A stretch of 64,000 nucleotides of DNA. Source: Kolteria novifilia. Its GTDB lineage: Bacteria; Planctomycetota; Planctomycetia; Kolteriales; Kolteriaceae. Shown here piece after piece: positions 18,212-27,096 of the stretch. Position numbers and translations under genes: made by a program. A model generated the notes under the pieces. That model was not told the DNA's origin, did no database searches, and was given only the letters and a program-made list of their open reading frames with translations. Numbering within the stretch: position 1 is the stretch's first letter; every line of letters starts with the position of its first letter. The stretch is from positions 4,464,001 to 4,528,000 of the forward strand of contig CP036279.1 of assembly GCA_007748055.1 (NCBI GenBank), read 5' to 3'.

Positions 18212-19768
18212 ATGAAGATCGACCGCCTACTTGATGACGCTCTGGGACAATTTCCCGAGAAACCCGCCCTGATCTATCGGGACCGAAGCTGGTCCTTCAG
18301 CTCGCTGGACGATATTAGCCGCCGCCTGGCCGGGGGCTTGGTGAACCTCGGGATTCGGCCTGGCGACCGCATCGCCATCTTCACGCCAAACTGCCCCGAG
18401 CTGCTCTTCACCTATCTCGCGTGTCTCAAACTCGGCGCGATCGCGGTCCCGCTCAACTACCGCTATCAGTTGCCCGGGGTCCGCTTTGCCTTGGAGCACA
18501 GCCAAGCGTCCCTGGTGGTCGCCCACGAGGACTTGGTGGACCGTCTGCCCCCGCGTCTTCCCGGTATCGCGCCGAAGGGATACTACGTCACCGGAGATAC
18601 GAGCTACCCGTCGTTCCTGGAACTCCTCGCCGCGCGCCCCTTTGAAAGGACGGCCTTCGAGGCCTCGGAACCGGCGATCATCCTCTACACTTCGGGATCG
18701 ACCGGAAGCCCAAAAGGAGTGTTGCACTCTCGAGGCAGTCTCTCCGCCGTCATTGAGGCGACGGTCCAGCTCGAGGACGTCAAACCGGACGATGTCAGTC
18801 TCGTTCGATCCCCCTGCTGCCACGCGGCCGGGCTCTTGACGCAACTGACGACCGAACTCTCGGTCGGAGCGACGTCCGTTCTCGCGATGCGTTCGCCTCC
18901 TCAGGAGACCGTCGAACTAATGAGGCGCCATCGAGTCACTCGGACACGCATGGCGGCGGCCGACTTGACCGATTTCGTCCGCTACGCGACGGAACACGCC
19001 GTCCGACTGCCCTATCTTCGCGTCTGCATGGCGGGGGGCGATACCCATTCGATCGAGACCCTTCGTCATTTCGAGGAGCATTTTGGCTTTCTCCCCACGC
19101 AGGGCATCGCGATGACCGAGCTTCCCGTGCCATGCGTCTGCAATCCGGTCAACGGCCCGCAGAAGATCGGTTCGCTGGGACTGCCGCTGCCCGGTGCGGA
19201 GGTCCGCTTGGTGGACGATCACGACCAGGACATCGCTCCGGGCTCCGTGGGAGAGATCGTCCTTCGCCATCCCGCGATGTGCGTCGGCTACTGGCGAAAC
19301 CCGGATGCGACCGACGAACTCTTCAGCCACGGCTGGCTCCACATGGGCGATTTGGCACGGGAGGATGAGGAGGGATACCTCTGGTTCGTGGGGAGGAAGA
19401 AGTTGATCATCGTCCGGCGCGGATCCAACATCGCTCCCATCGAGGTCGAGCAAGTCCTCAACGCCCATCCGAAGGTCTACGACAGCGTGGTTGTCGGGGC
19501 TCCCCATCCTTCGGAAGGACAGTGTCCAGTCGCGTACGTCGCTCCGCATGATCCGCTCGATCCCCCGACCGAGGACGAACTTCGTGACTTTGTCGGCGAA
19601 CGGCTGGCGGCGTACAAGGTTCCGGTGTTGATCTTCCTCTTGACCGACTTGCCGAAGTCGGGCACCGGCAAACACGATCGTCGGCTCCTCACGCGGCACA
19701 TCGCTCAAGTCCTCGGTGATGGTTCGGACTCTCGCGTCTCCGTCCCGGACATCATCATCGGCGTGTAG
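18212..19768 (+). CDS. AMP-dependent acyl-CoA synthetase/ligase
   Basis: 518 residues of the ANL adenylation superfamily. Core motifs in order: ILYTSGSTGSPKGV (phosphate loop, A3), GIAMTELPVP (A5), LHMGDLAREDEEGYLWFVGRKK (A7-A8), and the catalytic lysine region LPKSGTGKHDRR (A10). It activates a carboxylic acid as acyl-AMP and then forms the CoA thioester; the chain type cannot be told. The A5 motif reads MTELP, the usual TE pair. It begins at ATG 18212 and appears monocistronic, with repeats downstream. No acyl carrier domain is fused, which favours CoA ligase over NRPS loading. Confidence 0.9.
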   Translation: MKIDRLLDDALGQFPEKPALIYRDRSWSFSSLDDISRRLAGGLVNLGIRPGDRIAIFTPNCPELLFTYLACLKLGAIAVPLNYRYQLPGVRFALEHSQASLVVAHEDLVDRLPPRLPGIAPKGYYVTGDTSYPSFLELLAARPFERTAFEASEPAIILYTSGSTGSPKGVLHSRGSLSAVIEATVQLEDVKPDDVSLVRSPCCHAAGLLTQLTTELSVGATSVLAMRSPPQETVELMRRHRVTRTRMAAADLTDFVRYATEHAVRLPYLRVCMAGGDTHSIETLRHFEEHFGFLPTQGIAMTELPVPCVCNPVNGPQKIGSLGLPLPGAEVRLVDDHDQDIAPGSVGEIVLRHPAMCVGYWRNPDATDELFSHGWLHMGDLAREDEEGYLWFVGRKKLIIVRRGSNIAPIEVEQVLNAHPKVYDSVVVGAPHPSEGQCPVAYVAPHDPLDPPTEDELRDFVGERLAAYKVPVLIFLLTDLPKSGTGKHDRRLLTRHIAQVLGDGSDSRVSVPDIIIGV

Positions 19769-19794
19769 CATCGGGACCTGTTCCACGGGTGCCG

Positions 19795-19932
19795 CCGGCC
19801 GCTTGAGAGCCAGTAACACCTCGCCACGGCAAGCGTTTCCCATCTGCCCACGGCAAGTGTTTCCCATCTGCCCACGGCAAGCGTGGGCAGCGGCACCTGA
19901 GAATCCCTTGGGCAGGGACTTAACCCATCAGC
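19795..19932 (+). repeat. R3-like degenerate repeat with tandem hairpin units
   Basis: Contains two 24-base units plus a partial third (19823-19887) built on CCCACGGCAAGCGTTTCCC, the last keeping the hairpin CCCACGGCAAGCGTGGG. The flank GGCACCTGAGAATCC and the end ACCCATCAGCTCAC resemble the right half of R3 at 55033-55186. No CTAG border remains, so this is an old, decayed copy. Confidence 0.55.
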
Positions 19933-20319
19933 TCACGAGGAAGCCTCTTCCAGGCGTTGGGCGAGTCGGGCGACTTGCAGTTCCAGTCGCTTGAGCTCGC
20001 GGGTCACGGTGTTTTTGTGAAGCTCCATCCAGTAGAAAATCTTGAAGAGACTGACCGTGAGCGAACAAAAGAGAAAGCCGACGCTCCAGCCCACGAGCGC
20101 CCGGACCGATTCCGCCTGAAAGAAGGCGGCGGCACATAGGAACATCAACACCGTGAAGACGAAGGTCCCCACGAACGTCAACACGACCAACCAGCGCGAT
20201 CGGCCGCGAAACGAGTCGACGATCTTCTCCTGCAGCGACTGTTCATCCATCCGCTGCAACAAATCGGTATCATCCATGGCCAAAGCTTGGCGAATCTTGT
20301 CATCAAGATGACTCATCAT
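19933..20319 (-). CDS. Sigma-factor-linked small membrane protein (DUF6768-like)
   Basis: 128 residues. The N-terminal cytoplasmic part (LDDKIRQALAMDDTDLLQRMDE, DSFRGRSRW) precedes two membrane helices (LVVLTFVGTFVFTVLMFLCAAAFF and VGWSVGFLFCSLTVSLFKIFYW) and a helical C-terminus (RELKRLELQVARLAQRLE) that may be a short coiled coil. It is translationally coupled to the ECF sigma factor upstream (stop and start overlap in ATGATGA; AGGAG precedes). Planctomycete proteins of this type follow ECF sigma genes and may act as membrane regulators; that role is inference. Start could be 20319 or 20316. Confidence 0.75.
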   Translation of the reverse strand: MMSHLDDKIRQALAMDDTDLLQRMDEQSLQEKIVDSFRGRSRWLVVLTFVGTFVFTVLMFLCAAAFFQAESVRALVGWSVGFLFCSLTVSLFKIFYWMELHKNTVTRELKRLELQVARLAQRLEEASS

Positions 20320-20861
20320 TGGCTCCTTTCGATGACTTCTCGTAATTCCTCGCGAGCGTGGTAGAGGCGCGACTTCACCGTCCCGACCGGGATCTCCAGG
20401 ATGTCGGCGATCTCGTGAAGCGACATCTGCTCGCGATAGAACATCGCCAGCAAAACGCGCCGCTCCTCGGGGAGTCGTTTCATCGCCCACCGCAATCGTT
20501 CGATCTCGTCCCCGTCGGCGCTGGCGTCGTCGGCCTCTTCGGGGGGGACCGGGACCTGCCGGAGGACGTCGCGCTGTCGCTGTTGAACTCGAATCCAATC
20601 GGCGCACTTGCGTGTCACGATGAGAAAGGCCCAACGGCGAAAGCACGCGGGATCGCGCAGCCGACCGATTCCTTTGACAATGGCGATCCACGCCTCCTGG
20701 GTGATGTCCGAAGCGACGTCGCGTCGACCGAGCAGACGACAGGCATGTCGCCAAAGTCGTGGCTGCCAGCGCTCGACCATCGCTTCGACCGCCGCCGCGT
20801 TACCCTCTTGCCAGCGCAAGACGAGCAGTTCGTCGACGATCTGTTCGGGGGATCGTTCCAT
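20316..20861 (-). CDS. ECF RNA polymerase sigma factor
   Basis: 181 residues. Region 2 (AVEAMVERWQPRLWRHACRLLGRRDVASDITQEAWIAI) and region 2.4 (RRWAFLIVTRKCADWIRVQQRQ) are followed by an acidic linker and region 4 (LPEERRVLLAMFYREQMSLHEIADILEIPVGTVKSRLYHAREEL), the helix-turn-helix for the -35 element. It would direct transcription of an extracytoplasmic or stress regulon. Start ATG 20861 was taken; TTG 20867 adds two residues. It is coupled to the two-helix membrane protein downstream, a probable partner. No zinc-finger anti-sigma factor is adjacent. Confidence 0.9.
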   Translation of the reverse strand: MERSPEQIVDELLVLRWQEGNAAAVEAMVERWQPRLWRHACRLLGRRDVASDITQEAWIAIVKGIGRLRDPACFRRWAFLIVTRKCADWIRVQQRQRDVLRQVPVPPEEADDASADGDEIERLRWAMKRLPEERRVLLAMFYREQMSLHEIADILEIPVGTVKSRLYHAREELREVIERSQ

Positions 20862-21092
20862 CGCCAAAGTGCCCCGGTTTCCTTTTTCCAGGTCGCTTCA
20901 TCGCTTCTGACGCGATACACCTTCCAGGTCGAGCGCCGGCACCCATCGGTTCAACAAACGCATCCGAAATTGTCATCGAAACTGCCAAAAGAGCCCGAGT
21001 GCCAGTAGCCGTTGACTCTCGCACCATCGCCACCGATACTGGGGCCAACCTCATGGATACGGCATGCCACGTTCTGCCCTCGGAGTAGCCTA

Positions 21093-22604
21093 ATGCGAGA
21101 GTTCGGTCGTCCTTGCTCCTTTTCCCCGGTCGGCGACACCCCTCGTCGATGCCGCCGCGCGTTGCCCCCCCATCTCGGATTCGTCGCCTTCGTGCTCCTT
21201 GGTGCCGTCGCCACGACCGCCCGAGCGGCCACCTCGAGCGCGTCGCCCAACATCGTCATCATCTTCACCGACGACCTGGGCTATGCCGACGTCGGCACCT
21301 TCGGGGCCAAGGGCTTCAAGACCCCCAACCTCGATCGGCTCGCCAACCAGGGGATGCGGTTCACCGACTTCTACGTCTCCCAAGCGGTCTGCTCCGCGTC
21401 GCGCGCGGCCCTCCTGACCGGGTGCTACTCCAACCGCGTCGGCATCCTCGGCGCCCTGGGTCCAGGATCGGCAACCGGCATCAACGCTGAGGAGACAACG
21501 ATCGCGGAACTGCTCAAACAGAAGGACTACGCGACGGCGGCGTACGGCAAGTGGCACCTGGGAGACCGGCTCGACTTTCTCCCGACCGAGCACGGCTTCG
21601 ATGACTACTTCGGTCTTCCCTACTCGAACGACATGTGGCCGAGCCATCCGACGAACAAGAAGTTTCCCGACCTTCCCCTCATCGAGAAGGACAAGGTCCT
21701 CGAGCTGAACCCCGACCAAAGTCAGTTGACGACTCGGTACACCGAGCGGGCGGTCGCGTTCATCGAGAAGAATGAACATCGCCCCTTCTTTCTCTACCTG
21801 GCTCACAGCATGCCCCACGTGCCTCTCTTCGTCTCGGACAAGTTCAAGGGCTCGTCCGAGCAAGGCCTCTACGGCGATGTCATCCAGGAAATCGATTGGT
21901 CCGTCGGGCAGGTCATGGACACCATCGACAAAAACGGTCTTTCGAAAAAGACGCTAATCGTCTTCATTTCCGATAACGGCCCCTGGCTCTCCTACGGCAA
22001 TCACGCGGGCTCCGCCCTGCCCCTTCGCGAAGGGAAAGGGACGAGTTTTGACGGCGGCGCCCGAGTTCCCTGCCTCATGCGCTGGACCGGCAAGATCCCC
22101 GCTGACTCGGTCTGCCGCGAACCGGCGATGACGATCGATCTTCTCCCGACGATCGCGTACCTGACCGGGGCGAAGCTCCCCGATCACACGATCGACGGCA
22201 AGAACATCTGGCCGCTGATGGCGGGCGAGCCCAACGCCAAGTCGCCGCAGGAGGCCTACTACTTCTACTACGGCAAGCAGCTTCAAGGGATCCGCCAGGG
22301 CAAATGGAAGCTCCACTTCCCGCATCCCTACCGCTCTCTCAAGGGAGAACCAGGCAAGGATGGAACTCCATCGCCCTACGTGCAGAAGAAGACGGGCGTC
22401 GAACTGTACGATCTCGATGCCGACATCGGCGAACGGGAAGACGTCGCCAACAAGTACCCCGACGTCGTCGCTCGTCTCAAGACGCTGGGCGACCAGATGC
22501 GGGCGGAACTCGGTGACTCGGCAACCAAACAGAAGGGAGCGGGCGCCCGTCCGCCCGGACGCAGCACTCAGCCCTCGCTGGGACGACCAGACAAGAAGAG
22601 CTAG
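21093..22604 (+). CDS. Secreted formylglycine-dependent sulfatase
   Basis: 503 residues. A long N-terminus with hydrophobic [17 protein letters not shown] suggests export, then the sulfatase fold begins [19 protein letters not shown] with the metal aspartates. The active-site sequence is [12 protein letters not shown], matching C-x-A-x-R, whose Cys is oxidised to formylglycine; [10 protein letters not shown] supplies further conserved residues and DNGPW the third metal site. It hydrolyses sulfate esters, probably on algal or host polysaccharides, in the periplasm or outside. ATG 21093 follows CGGAG. The TAG stop lies in a CTAG (22601-22604), immediately followed by an R3-like sequence. Confidence 0.93.
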   Translation: MREFGRPCSFSPVGDTPRRCRRALPPHLGFVAFVLLGAVATTARAATSSASPNIVIIFTDDLGYADVGTFGAKGFKTPNLDRLANQGMRFTDFYVSQAVCSASRAALLTGCYSNRVGILGALGPGSATGINAEETTIAELLKQKDYATAAYGKWHLGDRLDFLPTEHGFDDYFGLPYSNDMWPSHPTNKKFPDLPLIEKDKVLELNPDQSQLTTRYTERAVAFIEKNEHRPFFLYLAHSMPHVPLFVSDKFKGSSEQGLYGDVIQEIDWSVGQVMDTIDKNGLSKKTLIVFISDNGPWLSYGNHAGSALPLREGKGTSFDGGARVPCLMRWTGKIPADSVCREPAMTIDLLPTIAYLTGAKLPDHTIDGKNIWPLMAGEPNAKSPQEAYYFYYGKQLQGIRQGKWKLHFPHPYRSLKGEPGKDGTPSPYVQKKTGVELYDLDADIGEREDVANKYPDVVARLKTLGDQMRAELGDSATKQKGAGARPPGRSTQPSLGRPDKKS

Positions 22605-22849
22605 TTTCCCGTCCTGATTGGTGAGTTGACTGCCAAGCGACCCTTGGGCGCCAACGGTCTTCTGGGTGTCATGCTCACGCTCGCCGTGGGCATGCTAAGA
22701 AAGACTCACGCTCGCCGTGGGCATGCTAAGAAAGACTCACGCTCGCCGCGACGGTGCGGAATGCTCCCGTCATTCCCAATGACACCGCAATGACTATGGA
22801 CGAGCATCGCTCTGACGTCATGAACCGAGCACGCCGCCCAAGCCCCTAG
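22601..22849 (+). repeat. R3-like degenerate repeat with tandem hairpin units
   Basis: After the CTAG at the sulfatase stop comes GTCCTGATTGGTGAGTT, which resembles the R3 left inverted repeat. It includes 2.4 tandem copies of a 31-base unit (22674-22749) containing ACGCTCGCCGTGGGCAT. A second CTAG at 22846-22849 overlaps the stop of the convergent DUF1445 gene; the right end is poorly conserved, so the right border is tentative. This segment fills the whole gap between the two genes. Confidence 0.5.
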
Positions 22850-23646
22850 CAATACGCCAGGTCGTTGTCGCGTACGTCGGTGACAAACATATGACCAGGT
22901 GCGTGCGTGATACATCGCTCGAGCCGCGACTCGAGAACGACCGCTTGGGGCGTGACTCCGCATGCCCAGAAGACCGGCACTTCACCATCCTTGATCGTCA
23001 CTGCGTCCCCCCAGTCGGGTCGTTCGAGCGAAGCGATGCCGAGTGTGGACGGATCGCCGACGTGAACGGGACTTCCGTGCACTGCGGGAAAACGGCTCGT
23101 CACCTCCACCGCCCTCGCCACCAAGCTGGCTGGAATCGGTCGCATGGAGACGACGAGCGGCCCCGCGAATCGACCGGCCGGTCGGCAGGGTCGCGTCGTC
23201 CGATACATGGGAACGTTCTTCGAACAACCATCCGCACCGGTCTCTTCCAAGTGCCTTACCCCGACGCCCGCCTCAAGCAGCGCCGACTCGAAGGTAAAGG
23301 AGCACCCGAGCAGGAACGCGACCGAGTCCTCCGTCCATTGCGTCCGAATCTCCATCAGCTCGGTCATCAGTTCGCCGCGTTCATAGACGCGGTAGCGCGG
23401 CAAGTCGGTTCGCAAGTCGGCCCCGAACGCGAGGCGATCGACTCGCGGATCGCCCGGTTCGGTCACCTCCAGGAGCGGACACGGCTTGGGGTTTCGTTGA
23501 CAAAAGAGGAGGAAGTCGTACGCGTCCTCCTTTCCGACGATGACGAGATTCGCCTGGGCATAGCCGGGTGCCAACCCCGCCGTGGGTCCGGCAAGGGTTC
23601 CGGCACGGCAACGCCGCCGAATCGTTTCGGGAAGCTCGATGGTCAA
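22846..23646 (-). CDS. DUF1445/YcsI family putative hydro-lyase (D-glutamate cyclase-like)
   Basis: 266 residues. It carries the family blocks [20 protein letters not shown] at the N-terminus, [13 protein letters not shown], a central [28 protein letters not shown] and the C-terminal [15 protein letters not shown]. The family includes DUF4392-unrelated YcsI proteins and the mammalian D-glutamate cyclase domain; bacterial members are annotated as putative hydro-lyases. The TTG start at 23646 has AGGAG at 9 bases and gives the usual family length; an upstream start at 23709 adds 21 unlike residues. It is convergent with the sulfatase and divergent from the JAMM gene. Confidence 0.8.
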   Translation of the reverse strand: MTIELPETIRRRCRAGTLAGPTAGLAPGYAQANLVIVGKEDAYDFLLFCQRNPKPCPLLEVTEPGDPRVDRLAFGADLRTDLPRYRVYERGELMTELMEIRTQWTEDSVAFLLGCSFTFESALLEAGVGVRHLEETGADGCSKNVPMYRTTRPCRPAGRFAGPLVVSMRPIPASLVARAVEVTSRFPAVHGSPVHVGDPSTLGIASLERPDWGDAVTIKDGEVPVFWACGVTPQAVVLESRLERCITHAPGHMFVTDVRDNDLAYC

Positions 23647-23834
23647 GGACGAGTTCTCCTGAGGTCGCGACGTGGCGTTCGACCGATCTTCGATGAAGGG
23701 GCAAAGCATGCTCCACGTGAAGTGTTCCGGTCATTCTCCGAGTGTTCGCGGACTCGTTCAAGAGGGGGGTACTCGATCGTCGCCGTGGAGATTGATCGTC
23801 CACCCACCTGCTCGGCCGCCGGTCGCCGCATAAA

Positions 23835-24461
23835 ATGGCACTCGTGAACAGCAACACCAATAGCCATGTCGACGACTCCCCCCTGCGCGTGCCACGCTGG
23901 ATCGTTCGATCGATGATCGAGCATGCCAAGCGAGAGGTTCCTCGGGAATGTTGCGGCCTCCTGGGCGGGACCAGGCGACTAGTGTGCTCGATCTATCCGC
24001 TCGTCAACGAAGCGGAGGACGACCGACGCTATCTCGCGGCCCACGGCTTGTTTGCCCCGATGAAACAGATCCGCGAGAAAGGCGAACAGCTCCTGGGGAT
24101 TTATCACTCGCATCCCTCCACCGAGGCGATTCCGAGCCGAGTCGACATGGCCCGGAACAACTATCGCCGCGTGCCGCAGTTCATCGTCTCGTTGGCCTCG
24201 CCCGAACCGGTCGTCCGCGCGTATCTGGTTGGCGAGGAAAAATTCGCGGAGGTCGCTTGGGAGATCATTCACGTCGAGGGCGAGACAGCCGCGACGGCGG
24301 AAGTCGCCTCGGGAGAAGATGGAATCGGGGAGAGGAACGGGGCCGGCAAGCCGATCGATGCGGGGTTGGCGTATGTCGTCAGTCGTTGGCCCGAGCTATC
24401 CCGCGGTACCCAAGAGGAGATCGTTCGCATCGTGACCGGCGAGCGTCTGTCAGGCGACTAA
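23835..24461 (+). CDS. JAMM/MPN family metallopeptidase
   Basis: 208 residues. The JAMM zinc motif is complete: Glu in VPRECCGLLGG, HSHP in LLGIYHSHPSTEAIPSRVD with the Ser and Asp at the right spacing. Bacterial relatives such as Mec remove amino acids or peptides from small sulfur-carrier proteins ending in GG. After ~155 residues there is a variable Glu/Ala-rich linker and a short helical tail. No carrier gene is adjacent; a MoaD-like protein ending in GG lies far away at 50100. ATG 23835 has no clear ribosome site; GTG 23844 is possible. Confidence 0.85.
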   Translation: MALVNSNTNSHVDDSPLRVPRWIVRSMIEHAKREVPRECCGLLGGTRRLVCSIYPLVNEAEDDRRYLAAHGLFAPMKQIREKGEQLLGIYHSHPSTEAIPSRVDMARNNYRRVPQFIVSLASPEPVVRAYLVGEEKFAEVAWEIIHVEGETAATAEVASGEDGIGERNGAGKPIDAGLAYVVSRWPELSRGTQEEIVRIVTGERLSGD

Positions 24462-24549
24462 CGGATGAAAAGCAAAGTGCCCCGCGAAGGACCAAGTCCG
24501 TCCGCGGAGCACCAAGGGAAGGGATGGAGGTTCGCTCCAAGAGCACGCG

Positions 24550-26376
24550 TTAGCGCGGCAACTGTAAGAGCGTGTCGATCAAGTCCTGCGACGTTGCGAT
24601 GACCCGACCGTTGGCGGCGAAACCGGTGGACGCGGTGATCAGATCGACAAAGCTCTCGGAAATTTCCACATTCGACAGTTCCAGGAAGCCGCTGAGGATC
24701 GACCCGACGCTCTCCCCCGGCGTCGTGATAAAGGGCAGCCCACTGTTGGGGCCCGATCGCAGGAGATTGCCCTCGATCTGCACCAGGCCGGCCGGATTGG
24801 CGAAGCGAGCTAGGGCGACTTGGCCAAGCGGGCGACTGACGCCATTGTCAAACGCCCCGACGATCGTGCCGTCGGCCTGGATGCCGAAGTCGATGAGCAC
24901 GCCCGTCGGCGATCCGTCTTGGCTCACCACCGCGAGCCGACTCTGATCCACCGCCAACGCGGCGATCTGATCGACATTGACGTTGAATTGGAGGGGATTG
25001 GCCGCCCCCGTCAACTGTCGGTAGACCGTCAGGTCGGTGCCCGTGACACTGTCGAGTTGACCGCGCGAGTCGAAACGGAGCACCGCCGAACCAAGCCCCC
25101 GATCGAACGGCGACGCGACCCCCGCGGGGAGGTTGTTGGGGTCGAGGCTTTGATCGGGCGACGAGAAGACGATGCGGAACTCGCTGAACTCGGTCCCCAA
25201 GCTCTGCAAGTAAACCGCCGCGGTCACTTCGACCGGATTGCCGAGCGAGTCGAAGACGGCGAACGTCGTCTGGGAACTCTCGCCGGTCGCTTGGGCGACG
25301 GTAGTTGGGAAGCTCAAATCGAGTCGTCCGGTCACGGTTGGGTCGCTGACCGGCCGCACTTCGAAGTCGGTCGCCGAGATCGTGAAGTCGTTGACGGTAC
25401 CCAGGTTGCCGATCACTTGGATCGTTCCCGCCGGCACGACATCTCCCGAAGGAGGAATGGTGTCGCCTTCGAAATAGACGCCCGGGTCGCGGAAGTCGTC
25501 CGGGACCGGACCGCCCGCCGACACCGTCGTCGTGCTGTCGTAGAGCGCGGTCGAATCGAGCGAGGTGTCGATGCCGAGCGAATCGGCGAGGAAGTCGGTC
25601 AGCGTGCTCAGGGAGTCGGTCGGGTTGAGTGTGATCGTCGCCGGTTCGAGAAAGCTTGCCCCTCGTCGCGGCGTGTAGGTCAGCTCGACCGGACCACTGA
25701 AGTTTCCACCACCGAGTCCGTCGTCAATCAGCGATGGTCCGCCGCCGGCGAGCGTGATCGAATCGAGTTGTGTCGCCGCGGTCGCGGCGCTGAGGGCCAC
25801 ACTTTGCAGCCGGGTGCCGTTGGTCGAAAGATCGCCATCGGGATTGAGCGTTCCGTCCATGAACGCTTCGGTCGTCGCTTCGGCGACTTGCAGCGAACCG
25901 AGCGGAATCTCGATGTCGGTCAGGACCGTCTGCTGGATCTCGAACTCTTCGTCGATGCCGAAGCCTTGGACCTTGAGTCCTTCGCTCGTCACCAGTTCCG
26001 AGTTGGCGTTGACCGCGAAACCGCCATCTCGGGTGAAGAGCTGTTCTTGGTCGTTGCCGGAGACGACGAAGTAGCCGATGCCCTGAATGTAGAGATCGCT
26101 GGGAAGCCCCGTTTGCGTCGGAGCGCCCGGTTGGGTGTCGACGTTGACCCCTCCCAGACGGGCCCCTTGCCCAAACTGGGTCGGGTTGCTTCCGAGGCCG
26201 TTAACCGGGGAGGACCCGAAGTTGGATGTGCTCAGGAAGTTGTTGACGAACTGTACGCGGAACCGCTTGTACGCGGTCGTCGTCGTGTTCGCGAGGTTGT
26301 TGCCGATAACGTCGATGGCCGATTCGTTGACACTCAAGCCGGAGATGGCTGTGCTTAGTGCCGGTCCGATGCCCAT
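24550..26376 (-). CDS. flgE: Flagellar hook protein
   Basis: 608 residues. N-terminal rod/hook signature ALSTAISGLSVNESAIDVIGNNLANTTTTAYKR and C-terminal LSNVEISESFVDLITASTGFAANGRVIATSQDLIDTLL form the coiled core that stacks along the hook axis. In between, a long variable region rich in Asp/Ser/Thr/Gly (residues ~90-500) would be surface exposed; it makes this protein longer than the ~400 residues of enteric FlgE. It is exported by the flagellar type III system. ATG 26376 follows AGGAG. It is the last gene of the minus-strand cluster fliJ-motE-like-fliK-flgD-flgE. FlgG or FlgF are alternatives, but position after flgD supports FlgE. Confidence 0.92.
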   Translation of the reverse strand: MGIGPALSTAISGLSVNESAIDVIGNNLANTTTTAYKRFRVQFVNNFLSTSNFGSSPVNGLGSNPTQFGQGARLGGVNVDTQPGAPTQTGLPSDLYIQGIGYFVVSGNDQEQLFTRDGGFAVNANSELVTSEGLKVQGFGIDEEFEIQQTVLTDIEIPLGSLQVAEATTEAFMDGTLNPDGDLSTNGTRLQSVALSAATAATQLDSITLAGGGPSLIDDGLGGGNFSGPVELTYTPRRGASFLEPATITLNPTDSLSTLTDFLADSLGIDTSLDSTALYDSTTTVSAGGPVPDDFRDPGVYFEGDTIPPSGDVVPAGTIQVIGNLGTVNDFTISATDFEVRPVSDPTVTGRLDLSFPTTVAQATGESSQTTFAVFDSLGNPVEVTAAVYLQSLGTEFSEFRIVFSSPDQSLDPNNLPAGVASPFDRGLGSAVLRFDSRGQLDSVTGTDLTVYRQLTGAANPLQFNVNVDQIAALAVDQSRLAVVSQDGSPTGVLIDFGIQADGTIVGAFDNGVSRPLGQVALARFANPAGLVQIEGNLLRSGPNSGLPFITTPGESVGSILSGFLELSNVEISESFVDLITASTGFAANGRVIATSQDLIDTLLQLPR

Positions 26377-26452
26377 GGTGTGAAACTCCTGAAGATACCG
26401 ATCAAGGTGTTGTCGCGACCGGTTGCTTCACCGCCCGCTCGCTTGAGTGTGT

Positions 26453-26926
26453 TCAGACCAAAAGATCCGTTTCCAAGTCGTCCCCCGCTTCCGCATCGTC
26501 CGATTCCGCGACCGGATCACTGACGCCGGTGACGGACGAGAGTGGCACGCGCTGGTCGCCGAAACTGACGAAGACTTCGCCGTCCTCAACTTCAGCGCGA
26601 TCGACGATGCCGGAGACCTCGACGCCTCCGACCTCCGCGGTGATTTCCTTGCCGATCAGGTTGCTCGCGGACCCAAGTCCCTGGGAAAGGCTCAAGTTCC
26701 CGAGCGTCTCGACCAGCGATTGCGTGGCGTTGACCTCGTTGATCGCTTGCACCTGATTGAGGATTTGCTCATTGTCCATCGGCTCGAGCGGATCTTGATT
26801 GGACAGTTCCGCGATGAGGATCTGCATGAAATCCTCGGTCTTGAGCGAACCGAAATCGTTCCCCCGGCTTACTTCCGTCGAGGAAGTGGAGGCGGAGGGC
26901 GTGTTCAAAATATCGTTCACGTTCAT
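26453..26926 (-). CDS. flgD: Flagellar hook capping/assembly protein
   Basis: 157 residues, the short form of FlgD. The conserved block is DFMQILIAELSNQDPLEPMDNEQILNQVQAINEVNATQSL, followed by a region with LIGKEITAEVGGVEVSG that matches the start of the FlgD tudor-like domain. The cap polymerises hook subunits as they leave the export channel and is then lost. It lacks the long C-terminal FnIII-like domain of enteric FlgD. ATG 26926 is preceded by AAGAGAG. It lies between fliK and flgE, separated from fliK by a 170-base gap that holds an R4 hairpin. Confidence 0.92.
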   Translation of the reverse strand: MNVNDILNTPSASTSSTEVSRGNDFGSLKTEDFMQILIAELSNQDPLEPMDNEQILNQVQAINEVNATQSLVETLGNLSLSQGLGSASNLIGKEITAEVGGVEVSGIVDRAEVEDGEVFVSFGDQRVPLSSVTGVSDPVAESDDAEAGDDLETDLLV

Positions 26927-27042
26927 GACGACTCTCTTCCGTTTTGCGAACCGTCGATTGTCTTCTCACCCTGTCGGCGTTGACGCCGATGACTCGTGTT
27001 CCGTCGAACGCGGGAGATCGCTTTGCAGTCTCCCTACCCTTT

Positions 27043-27083
27043 CTCACTGGCCGGCAAGCAGCCAGTGGCACCCGGTCGCTTGG
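27043..27083. repeat. R4 hairpin repeat, copy 2 (hairpin half)
   Basis: TTTCTCACTGGCCGGCAAGCAGCCAGTGGCACCC matches the second half of R4. The arms CACTGGCCG and CAGCCAGTG can pair (one G-T). It sits in the 170-base gap after fliK and before flgD on the minus strand and may affect the transcript level of flgD-flgE. Confidence 0.6.
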
Positions 27084-27096
27084 GTCTGGGATGGCA

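Noticed and set aside
19823-19887. Short tandem repeats that could suggest a CRISPR array
   Set aside because: Only two to three adjacent units of 24 bases with no spacers and no cas genes; the unit is the R3 hairpin.
24820-26358. 512-codon plus-strand frame opposite flgE
   Set aside because: It is the antisense shadow of flgE in GC-rich DNA; the translation is Arg/Glu-rich with no recognisable motif, whereas flgE on the other strand has clear family blocks.
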